Part shown: one piece after another, positions 1 through 8,500 of the stretch
Numbering within the stretch: position 1 is the stretch's first letter
How the letters are laid out: every line of letters starts with the position of its first letter
Source: Rhodospirillales bacterium
GTDB taxonomy: Bacteria > Pseudomonadota > Alphaproteobacteria > Rhodospirillales > Casp-alpha2
DNA: 64,000 nt
Reading direction: 5' to 3'
NCBI GenBank assembly: GCA_021775095.1
Contig: JAJFII010000057.1
Coordinates: 124,001 to 188,000, forward strand
Made by a program: the position numbers and the translations under genes
The notes under the pieces: model-generated
What the model saw: only the letters and a program-made list of their open reading frames with translations
What the model was told of the DNA's origin: nothing
The model's database searches: none

Positions 1-2
1 TT

Positions 3-941
3 GCCGTTGCCTCGTTCCTGTTTATCATTCGTTCCGGCCAGTCGCCTGTATATCGCCAGTACACGGGCGGGCAGGTTCATTCGAAGAATGCCCGGCCCCT
101 TGAGGTGATGGAAATCCTCAAGGAAAAAGGCCAAAGTATTTACATCATTGAGGCGCGCGGCCCGATTTTTTTTGGTTCCGCAGAAAAACTGGCATCGGAA
201 ATTGAGGCGATCAGAGACGCCGCAAGCATTCTCATTTTGGACCTGCGGCGGGTTACCGAGATTGACGCCACGGGAGCCAATATTTTGCGGCGGCTGCAAA
301 AACAATTCGCCCGCCGCAATAAAAAATTTCTGCTCAGCCATTTGAATCCGGACCGTCACTTGTCGGCCTTTCTTGAGGATATGGAGGTCATAACAGGAGA
401 AACCCAACCGTCGATCTTTTCGGACCTGGACAGGGCCCTGACCTGGGCCGAAGACCAAATATTGGAAACCCAGGCGGTTCCTAAGGATTTCGATCAGGAA
501 ATCGCCCTGGAGGATCTGGAAGTTTTTGTCGGTATGGAAAAGGCCCATTTTGACATTCTGCGCCAGATGTTGGTGCGCGAGCACCACGGCAAAGACCAAT
601 GTATATTTGAAGAAGGCAGCAGCGGTACGGAGATGTATTTTTTGGCCTCTGGATCGGTCAGTGTGGTTGGCAATTTGCCTGATAGTGATCGAAAGGTCCG
701 GTTTACGGGAATTGGACCCGGTGTGGTCTTTGGCGAAATGGCGATTTTGGGCAATATGCAAAGAACCGCATCTATATATGCGGATAACGACGTGGTTTGT
801 TATTCCCTGACCAAGGAACATTTTCAGGTTCTCGGATTTGAACATCCTGATATAATTATCCGACTGTTGCTCAACATGAGTATGCAGGCGGCACATCGGT
901 TGGAGATGACCTCCGTTCAGGTGCGCGCTCTCGAAAATTAA
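3..941 (+). CDS. SulP-type anion carrier, C-terminal part, with STAS and cyclic-nucleotide-binding domains (partial)
   Basis: The reading frame is open from the left window edge (first full codon at 3), so the gene is cut and the GTG/ATG at 105-110 is probably internal. About 312 residues are visible. A short end of the membrane part (FLFIIRSGQSPVYRQYTG) leads into a STAS domain (about residues 35-140, ending near the segment about an aspartate-rich ILDLRRVTEIDATGANIL stretch). A cyclic-nucleotide-binding domain follows (about 165-290) with a phosphate-binding cassette reading FGEMAILGNMQRTAS, including the expected Arg. SulP proteins carry sulfate, bicarbonate or other anions across the inner membrane, and STAS and cNMP modules would gate transport. 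The substrate cannot be told from this end. It is followed 79 bases later by two membrane sensors in the same direction. Confidence 0.85.
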   Translation, partial: AVASFLFIIRSGQSPVYRQYTGGQVHSKNARPLEVMEILKEKGQSIYIIEARGPIFFGSAEKLASEIEAIRDAASILILDLRRVTEIDATGANILRRLQKQFARRNKKFLLSHLNPDRHLSAFLEDMEVITGETQPSIFSDLDRALTWAEDQILETQAVPKDFDQEIALEDLEVFVGMEKAHFDILRQMLVREHHGKDQCIFEEGSSGTEMYFLASGSVSVVGNLPDSDRKVRFTGIGPGVVFGEMAILGNMQRTASIYADNDVVCYSLTKEHFQVLGFEHPDIIIRLLLNMSMQAAHRLEMTSVQVRALEN

Positions 942-1020
942 CCAGGGGACGGATTATCACGGCGACCTGACACTCCTTCAGGGCATTGCAGTCCGCGACC
1001 CCGTTCTGACGCAGGAAATT

Positions 1021-1830
1021 ATGAAATTCACGGTTGTCGCGAGTATGGGTGTTGTCATGGTTTTGGGTTTTGCCATTTTCATGACGGCCTTTGTTAATGG
1101 CTCGACCTATCAGACGGTTTTCCTTGAAATGATCGAGGATCGCCTGCAAATCATCGGCGGAGATTTTAAAACCAACTTGCAAGCAACCATGGGAAAAAAT
1201 ATTCGGTTGCCCGACAAACAAATCATACAAAACCTTTTGAGGGACGCCAAAGCTGACGATAAACGGATCTTGTCTATGCAAGTGGTTGCCGCCATTGGGG
1301 ACGACGGACACGATGATTTAACAGCCCATGGCAGGCGCAGCGAAGGTCCGGAATTTATGTTTTATGGGTCGTCGCAAAAACCGCATGACCATTCCTTTTG
1401 GCATGACCAGGAAAACGCCCGGTTTGTCCTGCATATGGCCCTGACGAACCGGTTTGAGGAAAAACTCGGTCACATCGTCGTCACCTATTCAAGTGTATCC
1501 TATGATCAAAAGCGGCGGGCAATGGCCGACAGAATACGGGTTACGGCGCTGCTGGTTTTTTGCGCCACGGGCCTGTTGGCCTGTTTAGGCGTGTTCATCC
1601 TTCATCGACGCGTTGCTTTGTGTTTTGTTAAAATGGCCAGGCATTTGGACCGGTTGACATACGATCAATGGGTGCCGTTGTCAGATCCACCTGCGGCTCA
1701 TCTGGAGGAACACCGTTATCTGGAATTTAACAGCACCATTAAGTCTCTAATGAACCTGCTGGATGAGACGGATGGGCTGCAAAAAGATACGGCGGAAAAC
1801 AAATCGACGGGGGCGCACGAAGAGATATGA
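1021..1830 (+). CDS. Two-TM membrane sensor protein without output domain
   Basis: This 269-residue protein has a first membrane segment at about 5-25, an extracytoplasmic region of about 150 residues, a second membrane segment at about 176-196 and a cytoplasmic tail of about 70 residues that looks HAMP-like. No kinase, cyclase or methyl-acceptor domain follows. The start is the ATG at 1021 with an AGGA-like ribosome site (gcaggaaatt). The frame stays open back to a stop at 907, but with no normal start codon. The last codons overlap the next gene (ATGA at 1827-1830), so the two are translationally coupled. The architecture resembles the N-terminal sensor part of the next protein, suggesting a paired or heteromeric sensor. 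No family is recognised with certainty. Confidence 0.7.
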   Translation: MKFTVVASMGVVMVLGFAIFMTAFVNGSTYQTVFLEMIEDRLQIIGGDFKTNLQATMGKNIRLPDKQIIQNLLRDAKADDKRILSMQVVAAIGDDGHDDLTAHGRRSEGPEFMFYGSSQKPHDHSFWHDQENARFVLHMALTNRFEEKLGHIVVTYSSVSYDQKRRAMADRIRVTALLVFCATGLLACLGVFILHRRVALCFVKMARHLDRLTYDQWVPLSDPPAAHLEEHRYLEFNSTIKSLMNLLDETDGLQKDTAENKSTGAHEEI

Positions 1831-3941
1831 ATTCGAATACCCCGACAAAGTCCCTGCTGGGTCAACTTCAGTTTCGTTTATTGGCCTTGACCTTCGGCTT
1901 GTTACTGACGGCGGTTGTGACCTTTGCCGACGTCAATGTTGGACACATGGAACAGGATTTGAGAGTGCCGGTTACCAGGAACCTTGCCACCATCGGCCGC
2001 TCCGTTAGCGCCGATATCAACCGGGCCCTGGGTTACGGAATTCCACTCTCACAATTGCAGGGAATGACGCCTTTCCTGCGTGAGACCCTTAAAACCCAAC
2101 CGATCATCGTTTATCTGGCGGTGCTTGACGGTGCGTCCAACACGCTGTTCGAAGCGGGTAGCAAGCCGAACAAACCGCCGGATGACAAAAGCTCTTTGGC
2201 GGCGGGCGGGTTGCAACCCATGGCGACACCCCCCTCTGAGCCAACGAACGGGCTCCGCCTGGCCCTGGCGACAGCAGATGGCGGCACGCCTGGCGCACTG
2301 CTAATTGTGACAAAGGCTTCGGTTCTGGAAGATCCGTTTGTCGCATCCTTGCCAGCCCTGATCATTGGCGGCGTCGTTGCTTTGTTCATCGCCCTGATGG
2401 TGCTCGGTTTTATATTGAACCGTTACGTGAGTGGTCCGGTGAGAGCCGTTTTTAAACACCTGGAAAATATCCAAGTTGGCGATTTTCGACACCGTCTGGA
2501 CCCTCAAACTGGCGATCAAATTGGTGATTTTGCCGATGCTTTAAATCGATTTATCGACAAGGTTAATCACCATTTCGAGCACGTACAGAAACAGCTTGAA
2601 TGCCTTAAAGAGACAACCCAAGAGAACGCAATCGCCCGCCGCAAACAGTTGACGGCCCACGCCGCGCAACTGTTGAACCGGGTGCATTTCGCCGAAAATC
2701 AGGCAACAACCATACCTGTGGAGGCGTCGCCGGTTGAGGTCAGAGCCCCCCTGTTCCTGTTGCTTTTTGCGGAAGAAATCTCCCGGCCATTTCTTCCCCA
2801 ATTGGCCGGCAGGTATCCCGTGGCGATTGATGGCCTGGATCAATTTCAGATCATGGCGCTGCCGCTTTCTGCTTTTTTTCTGTGTCTTGTCATCGGTTTG
2901 CCGCTGGCCGGTCTGATTTCCGGTTGGCTGGGGTCTCGCCGTCTGCTGTTGATCGGTGCTGTCGTCGCCGCCGTCGGTTTTGTCGGCACGGCGGTTGCCG
3001 ATCATTACGACACACTTATTCTGTGGCGTTCTGTCACGGCCCTGGCCTTCGCTCTGATCCTCGTCGCCTACCAGAAACGATTGCTTTGCCTGTCTCAGGC
3101 GGAGGACTGGACCCGAGCCATGACCTTGTTGCTGGTTACGGCCATGGCGGGCGGCGCCTGTGGGGCTGCCGTGGGCGGTGTCTTGGCCGACCGAATGGAT
3201 TTATCTGAAATTTTTTATATTTCCGCCCTGTTCATAGGTGGCGCCTGTTTTCTGCTCTTCAACAGTTCAAAAAATCCGCCAAATGAGACTGCGGGCGACA
3301 CCGATCGGTTGGCGTTGAAAGGTTTTTTTTCGATCCTAGGGAACTACCGTCTTCTGGTGCTTTTGCTGTTCGGCGCGGTGCCGGCAAATCTCATGTTGAC
3401 AGGGTTTGTTTTTTATTTGCTACCCATAACCTTTTTGCAATTGGGTCTGGGGTATTTGGAAATTGGCCTTGCCCTGGCACTGTATTTTGGTTTTGTGGCA
3501 ATTGTTTCACCGATCTTTGCCTGGTTAGCAGAAACCGGGGAATTGCACCTGGGTCCGGTTGTTGTTGGTGGATTAATGACCTGTTCGGGGGCCTTGGTGT
3601 TATGGCAATGGCAAAACGCCGGGGTTATACTCATTGCCCTTGTGGTTGTCGGTTTTGGCCAGGCCATGGGCACGGCACCGCTCTTATCCATGGCCGGTAA
3701 ATTGGCCAAAAAGCAAATAGCGGAATACGGCCAGGCAACGGTTTTGTCGGCAGTGACAGCGGTTCAGCATCTGGGTAGTATTGCCGGCCCCCTGGCCGCA
3801 GCGGTTCTGTATGTGAATTTTGGTTATGGCATGGCCATCGCCATGTTGGGCCTGTTGGTGCTGGTCGGGGTTCTTACTGTGGCGCTGGTGTATGTGCTGA
3901 CCAGCGAACCGGCCGATCCAGAAAACCTGTTAACCGGATGA
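1827..3941 (+). CDS. Sensor-HAMP-MFS fusion transporter
   Basis: A 704-residue fusion. Residues 17-36 form a membrane helix. Residues 37-173 form an extracytoplasmic sensor-like domain. Residues 174-198 form a second helix. A HAMP domain follows (about 199-250, with the PVRAVFKHLENIQVGDFRH start and a DQIGDFADALNRF second helix). A coiled linker runs to about 300. From about 307 to the end there are roughly twelve hydrophobic segments of a major facilitator superfamily carrier, with a GWLGSRRLLLIGA loop between helices 2 and 3. HAMP domains normally pass signals to kinases or chemoreceptors; here the only downstream module is a carrier, so transport itself may be the signalled output (inference). 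It overlaps the preceding sensor by 4 bases and is followed after 4 bases by a binding-protein gene. The domain order is read directly; the substrate is unknown. Confidence 0.85.
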   Translation: MNSNTPTKSLLGQLQFRLLALTFGLLLTAVVTFADVNVGHMEQDLRVPVTRNLATIGRSVSADINRALGYGIPLSQLQGMTPFLRETLKTQPIIVYLAVLDGASNTLFEAGSKPNKPPDDKSSLAAGGLQPMATPPSEPTNGLRLALATADGGTPGALLIVTKASVLEDPFVASLPALIIGGVVALFIALMVLGFILNRYVSGPVRAVFKHLENIQVGDFRHRLDPQTGDQIGDFADALNRFIDKVNHHFEHVQKQLECLKETTQENAIARRKQLTAHAAQLLNRVHFAENQATTIPVEASPVEVRAPLFLLLFAEEISRPFLPQLAGRYPVAIDGLDQFQIMALPLSAFFLCLVIGLPLAGLISGWLGSRRLLLIGAVVAAVGFVGTAVADHYDTLILWRSVTALAFALILVAYQKRLLCLSQAEDWTRAMTLLLVTAMAGGACGAAVGGVLADRMDLSEIFYISALFIGGACFLLFNSSKNPPNETAGDTDRLALKGFFSILGNYRLLVLLLFGAVPANLMLTGFVFYLLPITFLQLGLGYLEIGLALALYFGFVAIVSPIFAWLAETGELHLGPVVVGGLMTCSGALVLWQWQNAGVILIALVVVGFGQAMGTAPLLSMAGKLAKKQIAEYGQATVLSAVTAVQHLGSIAGPLAAAVLYVNFGYGMAIAMLGLLVLVGVLTVALVYVLTSEPADPENLLTG

Positions 3942-3945
3942 ACCG

Positions 3946-4956
3946 ATGAGCCGCTCGTTGACCCTTCTTGTGATCTGTTTATTTTACCTCGGTTTGTCGC
4001 TGTTTTCCACCCGTGCTGCGGCTAAGACGTCACGTATTTTTTTGGTTGTCTGGTCCGGTTGTGACACGAGATGCAATGGGTTTGCCGACCATATTGCGCG
4101 ACAAAAGCAATCGATTGAAATTATTCTGCGCGATGCACAAGGCGACAGAACAAAATTTTCGGGGTTTATTGCGGAAGCCAAAAAACGACCCGCCGAGATG
4201 GTCGTTGCGTCTGGCGAAATTGCCGCAGTGGCGATGTTTGGGACCGGCGGTGAAACAAAAACGCGACCGCGCATTAGCCATATTCCCGCCTTGTTTATGG
4301 GCGTCCGTTATCCGGTTCGCGCCGGGCTCCTGAAAAGTGAAGGAGTCCCCTGGGGCAACCGTTTGGCCGTCCCCTACCGCATGCCGGAAGAAGACCAGTT
4401 GTCGGCGGCAAACCATTACCGGCCCTTTTCGAAAATTGGCTATATTTATAATCCGGCGGAACAAAAATCCCTGGACCAGCTTGGCCTATTAAGAGACCTG
4501 GCCAAACAGCAGGGCTGGCACCTGATTGAAAAACCCCTGCCGTTGGATCCATTGGGCAATCCTGCGGCGCATCGATTGCCGGGGTTGATCGGCGATTTGG
4601 CCAGCCAAAATCCCCAGTGGATTTACCAGGGGACCGGTACATTCATGACCGCCAACCGCGCTCTGTTTATCCAAACCGCCGTGACGTACCGGCTTCCCGT
4701 TGTCGCCGCCCAGGTCCGCGCCGTGCGAAATTCCGAAGCCCTGATCGGAACCTACGGCAGTGACTACCACGATGGACTACGCACGGCACGGCTGGCGCGG
4801 GAAATTTTGGTTTCCGGTCATCTGCCGGCGCAGGTTCCTGACCCGCCCCTGGCCCTGGGTCGCGTCGTGCTAAATATAAGCATAGCCAAACAGGTAGGTT
4901 TATACCCACCCCTATTGATGCTGAAACATGCCGAAGTGATTAGGGATGAGAAATAA
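3946..4956 (+). CDS. ABC-type (TrpX/YtpQ-like) periplasmic substrate-binding protein
   Basis: A 336-residue protein with a signal peptide (hydrophobic 5-20, cleavage probably after the TRAAA region). Its layout is that of the ABC_sub_bind family (pfam04392): an N-terminal lobe with IAAVAMFGTG, a central IGYIYNPAEQKSLDQL segment typical of this family, and a C-terminal lobe with LIGTYGSDYHDGLRTARLA. No ABC permease or ATPase gene lies beside it. It is instead the last gene of the SulP/sensor/MFS operon, 4 bases after the MFS fusion, so it may present a ligand to the sensor domains rather than to an ABC importer (inference). The family call is fairly sure; the ligand is unknown. Confidence 0.75.
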   Translation: MSRSLTLLVICLFYLGLSLFSTRAAAKTSRIFLVVWSGCDTRCNGFADHIARQKQSIEIILRDAQGDRTKFSGFIAEAKKRPAEMVVASGEIAAVAMFGTGGETKTRPRISHIPALFMGVRYPVRAGLLKSEGVPWGNRLAVPYRMPEEDQLSAANHYRPFSKIGYIYNPAEQKSLDQLGLLRDLAKQQGWHLIEKPLPLDPLGNPAAHRLPGLIGDLASQNPQWIYQGTGTFMTANRALFIQTAVTYRLPVVAAQVRAVRNSEALIGTYGSDYHDGLRTARLAREILVSGHLPAQVPDPPLALGRVVLNISIAKQVGLYPPLLMLKHAEVIRDEK

Positions 4957-4998
4957 ATCTGCACATTTAGCGATTGCCAGGCATCAAACCCATCCACA

Positions 4999-5478
4999 TC
5001 AGGCGTCGTCGCTGACGATGTCCCACATGCGGGCATGGTCATCGGTATCCGGTGGTTTTACAATTCGTACCTGCTCGGCAATTCCTTCTGGTTGCGCCTC
5101 GCGGCCAATGGCAAGCAGCGTACCGGGCGCATGTTCACATAAGCTTGCCATGTCGTTTATTTCGAGTTTTGCCGCTTCGATGGCGGCCAGCATGTCGGGG
5201 GCACCGTAGGTACTGAACAGATGACTGGCTAACCGACGGATGCATTGCTCATGGTCGGCGGCGGTAAGATTTGCGACCTGGACCAGGGTCGAACGACCAA
5301 AACTGTTTAATCCCATCCAACCGCTTTTAAAGGCAATTTTTTGTTTGCCGACAAATCCGTGGGCGTCGGCGTCAACAAACCCAAAGGTACCGGTGATCGC
5401 CCATTCGCCAGGTTCTGCTGGTATCGGGAAGATGTTTTGATCGGAAACATCCAGGTGAATGATCTTCGCCAGTTTCAT
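4999..5478 (-). CDS. DUF6505-like conserved protein
   Basis: A soluble protein of 159 residues starting MKLAKIIHLDVSDQN. The ATG at 5478 is preferred over the longer frame (from 5532) because a good AAAGG ribosome site lies 6-7 bases upstream and the extra N-terminus is Arg-rich and unlikely. The sequence has the features I recall for DUF6505 of alphaproteobacteria (PAEPGEWAITGTF near the start, GLNSFGRSTLVQVA in the middle, LFSTYGAPD towards the end). Function is unknown. The gene converges with the preceding binding-protein gene and is divergent from the protease gene at 5647. The family name is from memory. Confidence 0.65.
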   Translation of the reverse strand: MKLAKIIHLDVSDQNIFPIPAEPGEWAITGTFGFVDADAHGFVGKQKIAFKSGWMGLNSFGRSTLVQVANLTAADHEQCIRRLASHLFSTYGAPDMLAAIEAAKLEINDMASLCEHAPGTLLAIGREAQPEGIAEQVRIVKPPDTDDHARMWDIVSDDA

Positions 5479-5541
5479 GCGTGCCTTTCTGCGGTGCCGA
5501 CGGGGTCTGCTAAGACTATTCAAAGGCCGCAAACCCGATTA

Positions 5542-5608
5542 ATACCAAAGAGCAGTGATAATGACGTATGGACGATCTCAATGGGCGATTATCACTGCTT
5601 TTTGGTAT
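5542..5608. repeat. Long inverted repeat (21-bp stem, 25-nt loop)
   Basis: Bases 5542-5562 pair with 5588-5608 over 21 positions. All are Watson-Crick except one G-T pair, and the loop is 5563-5587. The stem contains ACCAAA, GCAGTGATAAT and its complement. It lies between two divergent genes, so a transcription terminator is not expected there. A small mobile repeat (REP/MITE type) or a regulatory hairpin in the protease leader are the likely meanings. No second copy was seen in this window. Confidence 0.7.
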
Positions 5609-5646
5609 AACATCACCATACAGTTCAAACAGTCTTAGGCAAACTG

Positions 5647-6603
5647 ATGCAATCGATTTTCCGTGCTTATATTCTTTTTTCCGTCGTCGGGTTGTTTTCC
5701 CTGCATCCGGGTGCGGCCGCAGCGTTCGAGGCAAAAGTGCTGGACTCGGTGGTCAGTGTTCTGCCCGACTGGCCACCCGCAGAAAACAGCTCCGGCCCCG
5801 CCAGTGGCGCGCCGAGGGATCCGGAAGGGACGGCGGTTGCGATTTTCCGCGCGGGATATCTGGCAACCAACGCCCATGTGCTGGGGCGCGCCAAGACCGC
5901 TCGTATTCGATTAAATGACGGTCGATTGATGCCTGTGGAAATTATCGCCAAGGATGGTGCGACGGATCTTGCCCTGCTCAAGGCACCGATGGAATTCCCA
6001 CTTTTGCCAATGGCCCCTGAACCGCCCCTGGGCAGCCCGGTTTGCGCCGTTGGCAATCAGTTTGGTCTTGGTCTGTCGGTAACCTGCGGCGTTGTTTCGG
6101 CAATTCATCGGACGGGAACCGGGTTTAATCCCATTGAAGATTTTATTCAAACCGATGCGGTGATCAATCCGGGCGGGTCGGGGGGGGCCCTGGTCGATCA
6201 CCGGGGACGGTTAATTGGTCTGGTTTCGGCAATATTTACGAAGTCAAATGATTCAAATATCGGCGTGAATTTTGCCAGCTCCAGCGCTTTGGTTTTGCGG
6301 GTTTTGCAGGACCTGCGCGATCACGGGCGGGTCGCGCGGATCCGCTCGGGGTTGCAGGTACGGGGCCTGACGGCGGCGCAAAGCCGCCAATTCAGCGGCG
6401 TCCGCGTGATCGCCGTGCGGGCAAATTCAGCTGGATCCCGGGCCGGTCTTATGATCGACGATGTTTTAACGCAAATTGGCGACCGTGCCGTTCACAAACC
6501 GTCTGATGTGCCCAGTGCCTTGCAATTGTTTCGTTCGGGCACGTCGATCCCCGTGCAGTTCCTGCGCGCCGGACAGATCCAGGAAACAACATTGAAACCT
6601 TAG
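5647..6603 (+). CDS. HtrA/DegP-like trypsin-family serine protease with one PDZ domain
   Basis: A 318-residue exported protease. A signal peptide covers about residues 1-26 (GAAAAFEA). The trypsin-like domain carries a complete triad: His77 (ATNAHVLG), Asp107 (GATDLALLK) and Ser178 (INPGGSGGAL). A single PDZ domain fills the C-terminal third (about 232-318, with a SAGSRAGLMIDDVLTQIGD core). The length and the single PDZ are closer to DegS/HhoB-type proteins than to DegP, but there is a cleavable signal rather than an obvious membrane anchor. It probably works in periplasmic protein quality control. It stands alone, with a long inverted repeat just upstream. Confidence 0.88.
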   Translation: MQSIFRAYILFSVVGLFSLHPGAAAAFEAKVLDSVVSVLPDWPPAENSSGPASGAPRDPEGTAVAIFRAGYLATNAHVLGRAKTARIRLNDGRLMPVEIIAKDGATDLALLKAPMEFPLLPMAPEPPLGSPVCAVGNQFGLGLSVTCGVVSAIHRTGTGFNPIEDFIQTDAVINPGGSGGALVDHRGRLIGLVSAIFTKSNDSNIGVNFASSSALVLRVLQDLRDHGRVARIRSGLQVRGLTAAQSRQFSGVRVIAVRANSAGSRAGLMIDDVLTQIGDRAVHKPSDVPSALQLFRSGTSIPVQFLRAGQIQETTLKP

Positions 6604-6644
6604 GGGGCTGATATTAGGCATGTGCCGCGAAACGCATGCGGCCG

Positions 6645-6672
6645 CTCACGATGGCCTCACGATGACCTCACG
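6645..6672. repeat. Short 11-bp tandem repeat
   Basis: Two copies of CTCACGATGRC (6645-6655, 6656-6666) and a partial third lie in the 176-base gap between the protease and the DUF302 gene. Nothing else is recognised in that gap. Confidence 0.5.
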
Positions 6673-6779
6673 CGAGCGTCATTTTGCCCAGCCCGCCCGG
6701 CACGTTACCATGGGCCATACCCTGGAGTTGAGCAAACCGAACACCCCCAAACCCTAACAAACGGCGAGTGGAGAATAGC

Positions 6780-7241
6780 ATGCTTCTGAGACTATGTGTT
6801 GTTATTGGATTGTTGTTGAGCGGTCCCGCCTGGGCTGCCGATGTGGTCTATCCTGATGGCGTCGAGGTGGTGCAAACCCAACAACCGTTTGCAAGGTATC
6901 TGGCGCAGTTAAAGACCGCCATCGGTGCCAACAAAATGGGTATTGTTGGTTTGGCCTGTGCAACCTGCGGGGCCAAAAATATCGGCGTAAAAATCGCTGA
7001 AAACCGGGTGGTCATGATCTTTAATCCGCACTTTGCCGTGCGCATGTTAAAGGCCAGTATTCCGGCCGGTGTCGAAGCGCCTTTGCGGTTATATCTGGTG
7101 GAACAGGCCGATGGTTCGGCGGTTCTCAGTTACCAAAAACCAAGTCGGGTATTTGCGCCTTATAAAAACCCGGAGCTCGATCAGATGGCATTGGAACTGG
7201 ATCAAATTGTCGCCGCAATCGTCGCCCAGGCCGGCCGATAA
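6780..7241 (+). CDS. DUF302 (TT1751-like) periplasmic protein
   Basis: A 153-residue protein with a signal peptide (MLLRLCVVIGLLLSGPAWA) and a single DUF302-like domain: an IGANKMGIVGLACATCGAKN segment followed by VVMIFNPHFAVRMLKASI and a PLRLYLVEQADGSAVLSY strand pair. The ATG at 6780 is chosen because GGAG lies 6 bases upstream; the in-frame GTG at 6768 would bury that site. DUF302 domains often sit beside sulfur- or metal-handling proteins. Here the next gene, starting 1-2 bases after the stop, is a YeeE/YedE-type channel, so the two probably form a translationally coupled pair. The CATC pair (Cys-Ala-Thr-Cys) could bind a thiol or metal, which is inference. Confidence 0.75.
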   Translation: MLLRLCVVIGLLLSGPAWAADVVYPDGVEVVQTQQPFARYLAQLKTAIGANKMGIVGLACATCGAKNIGVKIAENRVVMIFNPHFAVRMLKASIPAGVEAPLRLYLVEQADGSAVLSYQKPSRVFAPYKNPELDQMALELDQIVAAIVAQAGR

Positions 7242-7242
7242 T

Positions 7243-8403
7243 TTGCCACAGCTTTCTCCCATCCAGCGTCCACAGGTGGCGTTGGCGTTTGTTGTTGCGG
7301 TTGCCATTGAAATTTATTTGCTGCGCCAGGGCGGCAATCCTGCAGCCCTGTTCCCGGTCGGTCTGGCCATGGGACTGGCCTTGTACCATGCGGCCTTTGG
7401 TTTTACCGCCGCCTACCGCAACGCAATTGTCAAACGCGATATTACTGGCGTCTGTGCACAATTGATCATGCTTGGTGTGGCGATGGTTCTTTTTGCCCCG
7501 GTCCTGGCCAACGGCGAAATCTTTGGTCACGCGGTCTCAGGTGCCGTTGCCCCGGTCAGTGTGTCCATGGCCCTAGGTGCCCTGGTTTTTGGCATTGGTA
7601 TGCAAATGGCGGGCGGCTGTGGATCGGGGACGTTGTTTACCGTTGGTGGCGGTAATATTCGGATGGGTGTTGTCCTGCTGTTTTTCTGCATCGGCGGATT
7701 TTGGGGCAGTCTCGATCTGCACCTGTGGCAACAGCTGCCCGGTATCGGAGCGGTTTCCCTGGGCCGTGAGCTCGGTTGGGGGTGGGCGCTTGCCCTACAA
7801 CTGGCCCTGTTGATTGCCATCTATCGGGCCCTCAAATCCCTCGGTGGCAGCCACGGGGCGCGCCTTTGGCCGGAGCCAGGCTTTCGCCTGGGAAACCTGA
7901 TCCAGGGCCCTTGGCCCTTATTGTTGAGCGCCCTGCTTCTGGCGTTTTTTAATTGGCTCACCCTAGTCATTGCCGGCCATCCCTGGTCCGTGACCTGGGC
8001 CTTTACCCTGTGGGCAGCAAAGGGTCTGGTCCTGGTCGGATGGGATCCCATGACCAGCGGCTTTTGGACCGGTGGTTTTCAGGAACGTGCTCTGAACCGG
8101 TCGGTGTTTATGGATGTCACATCGGTGATGAACTTTGGCATTATCATCGGTGCTTTTTTAGCCGCGTCTCTGGCCGGTAAAATGGCGCCGTCAAGGCGCA
8201 TACCCGTGCGCTCATTGGTTGCCGCCGTACTTGGTGGATTGATGTTGGGGTACGGTGCCCGGCTTGGTTATGGCTGCAATATCGGGGCTTTTTTTAGCGG
8301 CACAGCGTCGACCAGCCTGCACGGTTGGGTGTGGATTGCCAGTGCTGTCGCCGGCAATATCATTGGCGTAAAGGTGCGGCCGTTTTTTCATCTGCAGAAT
8401 TAG
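7243..8403 (+). CDS. YeeE/YedE family (DUF395) sulfur-compound channel
   Basis: An integral inner-membrane protein of about 386 residues and roughly ten helices, in two pseudo-repeats. Each repeat carries a Gly/Cys motif: GGCGSGTLFTVGGGN in the first half and GYGCNIGAFFSGTAST in the second. These match the conserved cysteine motifs of YeeE/TsuA thiosulfate channels, in which thiosulfate is relayed along cysteines. The frame is open from 7069, but the part before 7243 overlaps the DUF302 gene, so the TTG at 7243 is taken as start; a GTG further in (QVALAFVV) is another option. The coupling with DUF302 suggests import or export of a reduced sulfur or selenium species. Substrate unproven. Confidence 0.8.
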   Translation: MPQLSPIQRPQVALAFVVAVAIEIYLLRQGGNPAALFPVGLAMGLALYHAAFGFTAAYRNAIVKRDITGVCAQLIMLGVAMVLFAPVLANGEIFGHAVSGAVAPVSVSMALGALVFGIGMQMAGGCGSGTLFTVGGGNIRMGVVLLFFCIGGFWGSLDLHLWQQLPGIGAVSLGRELGWGWALALQLALLIAIYRALKSLGGSHGARLWPEPGFRLGNLIQGPWPLLLSALLLAFFNWLTLVIAGHPWSVTWAFTLWAAKGLVLVGWDPMTSGFWTGGFQERALNRSVFMDVTSVMNFGIIIGAFLAASLAGKMAPSRRIPVRSLVAAVLGGLMLGYGARLGYGCNIGAFFSGTASTSLHGWVWIASAVAGNIIGVKVRPFFHLQN

Positions 8404-8500
8404 GCACCGCTAATAACGTAAAGTTCACGGTCATATGATTTGGGTTGAACGGGCGTATTTTCTATATCCTAATTCGGTACAAAACTTAAAGGAGATGATG

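Noticed and set aside
5516-5734. Open frames on both strands containing a PKSSDN string
   Set aside because: The similarity of the two is produced by the inverted repeat at 5542-5608, not by coding.
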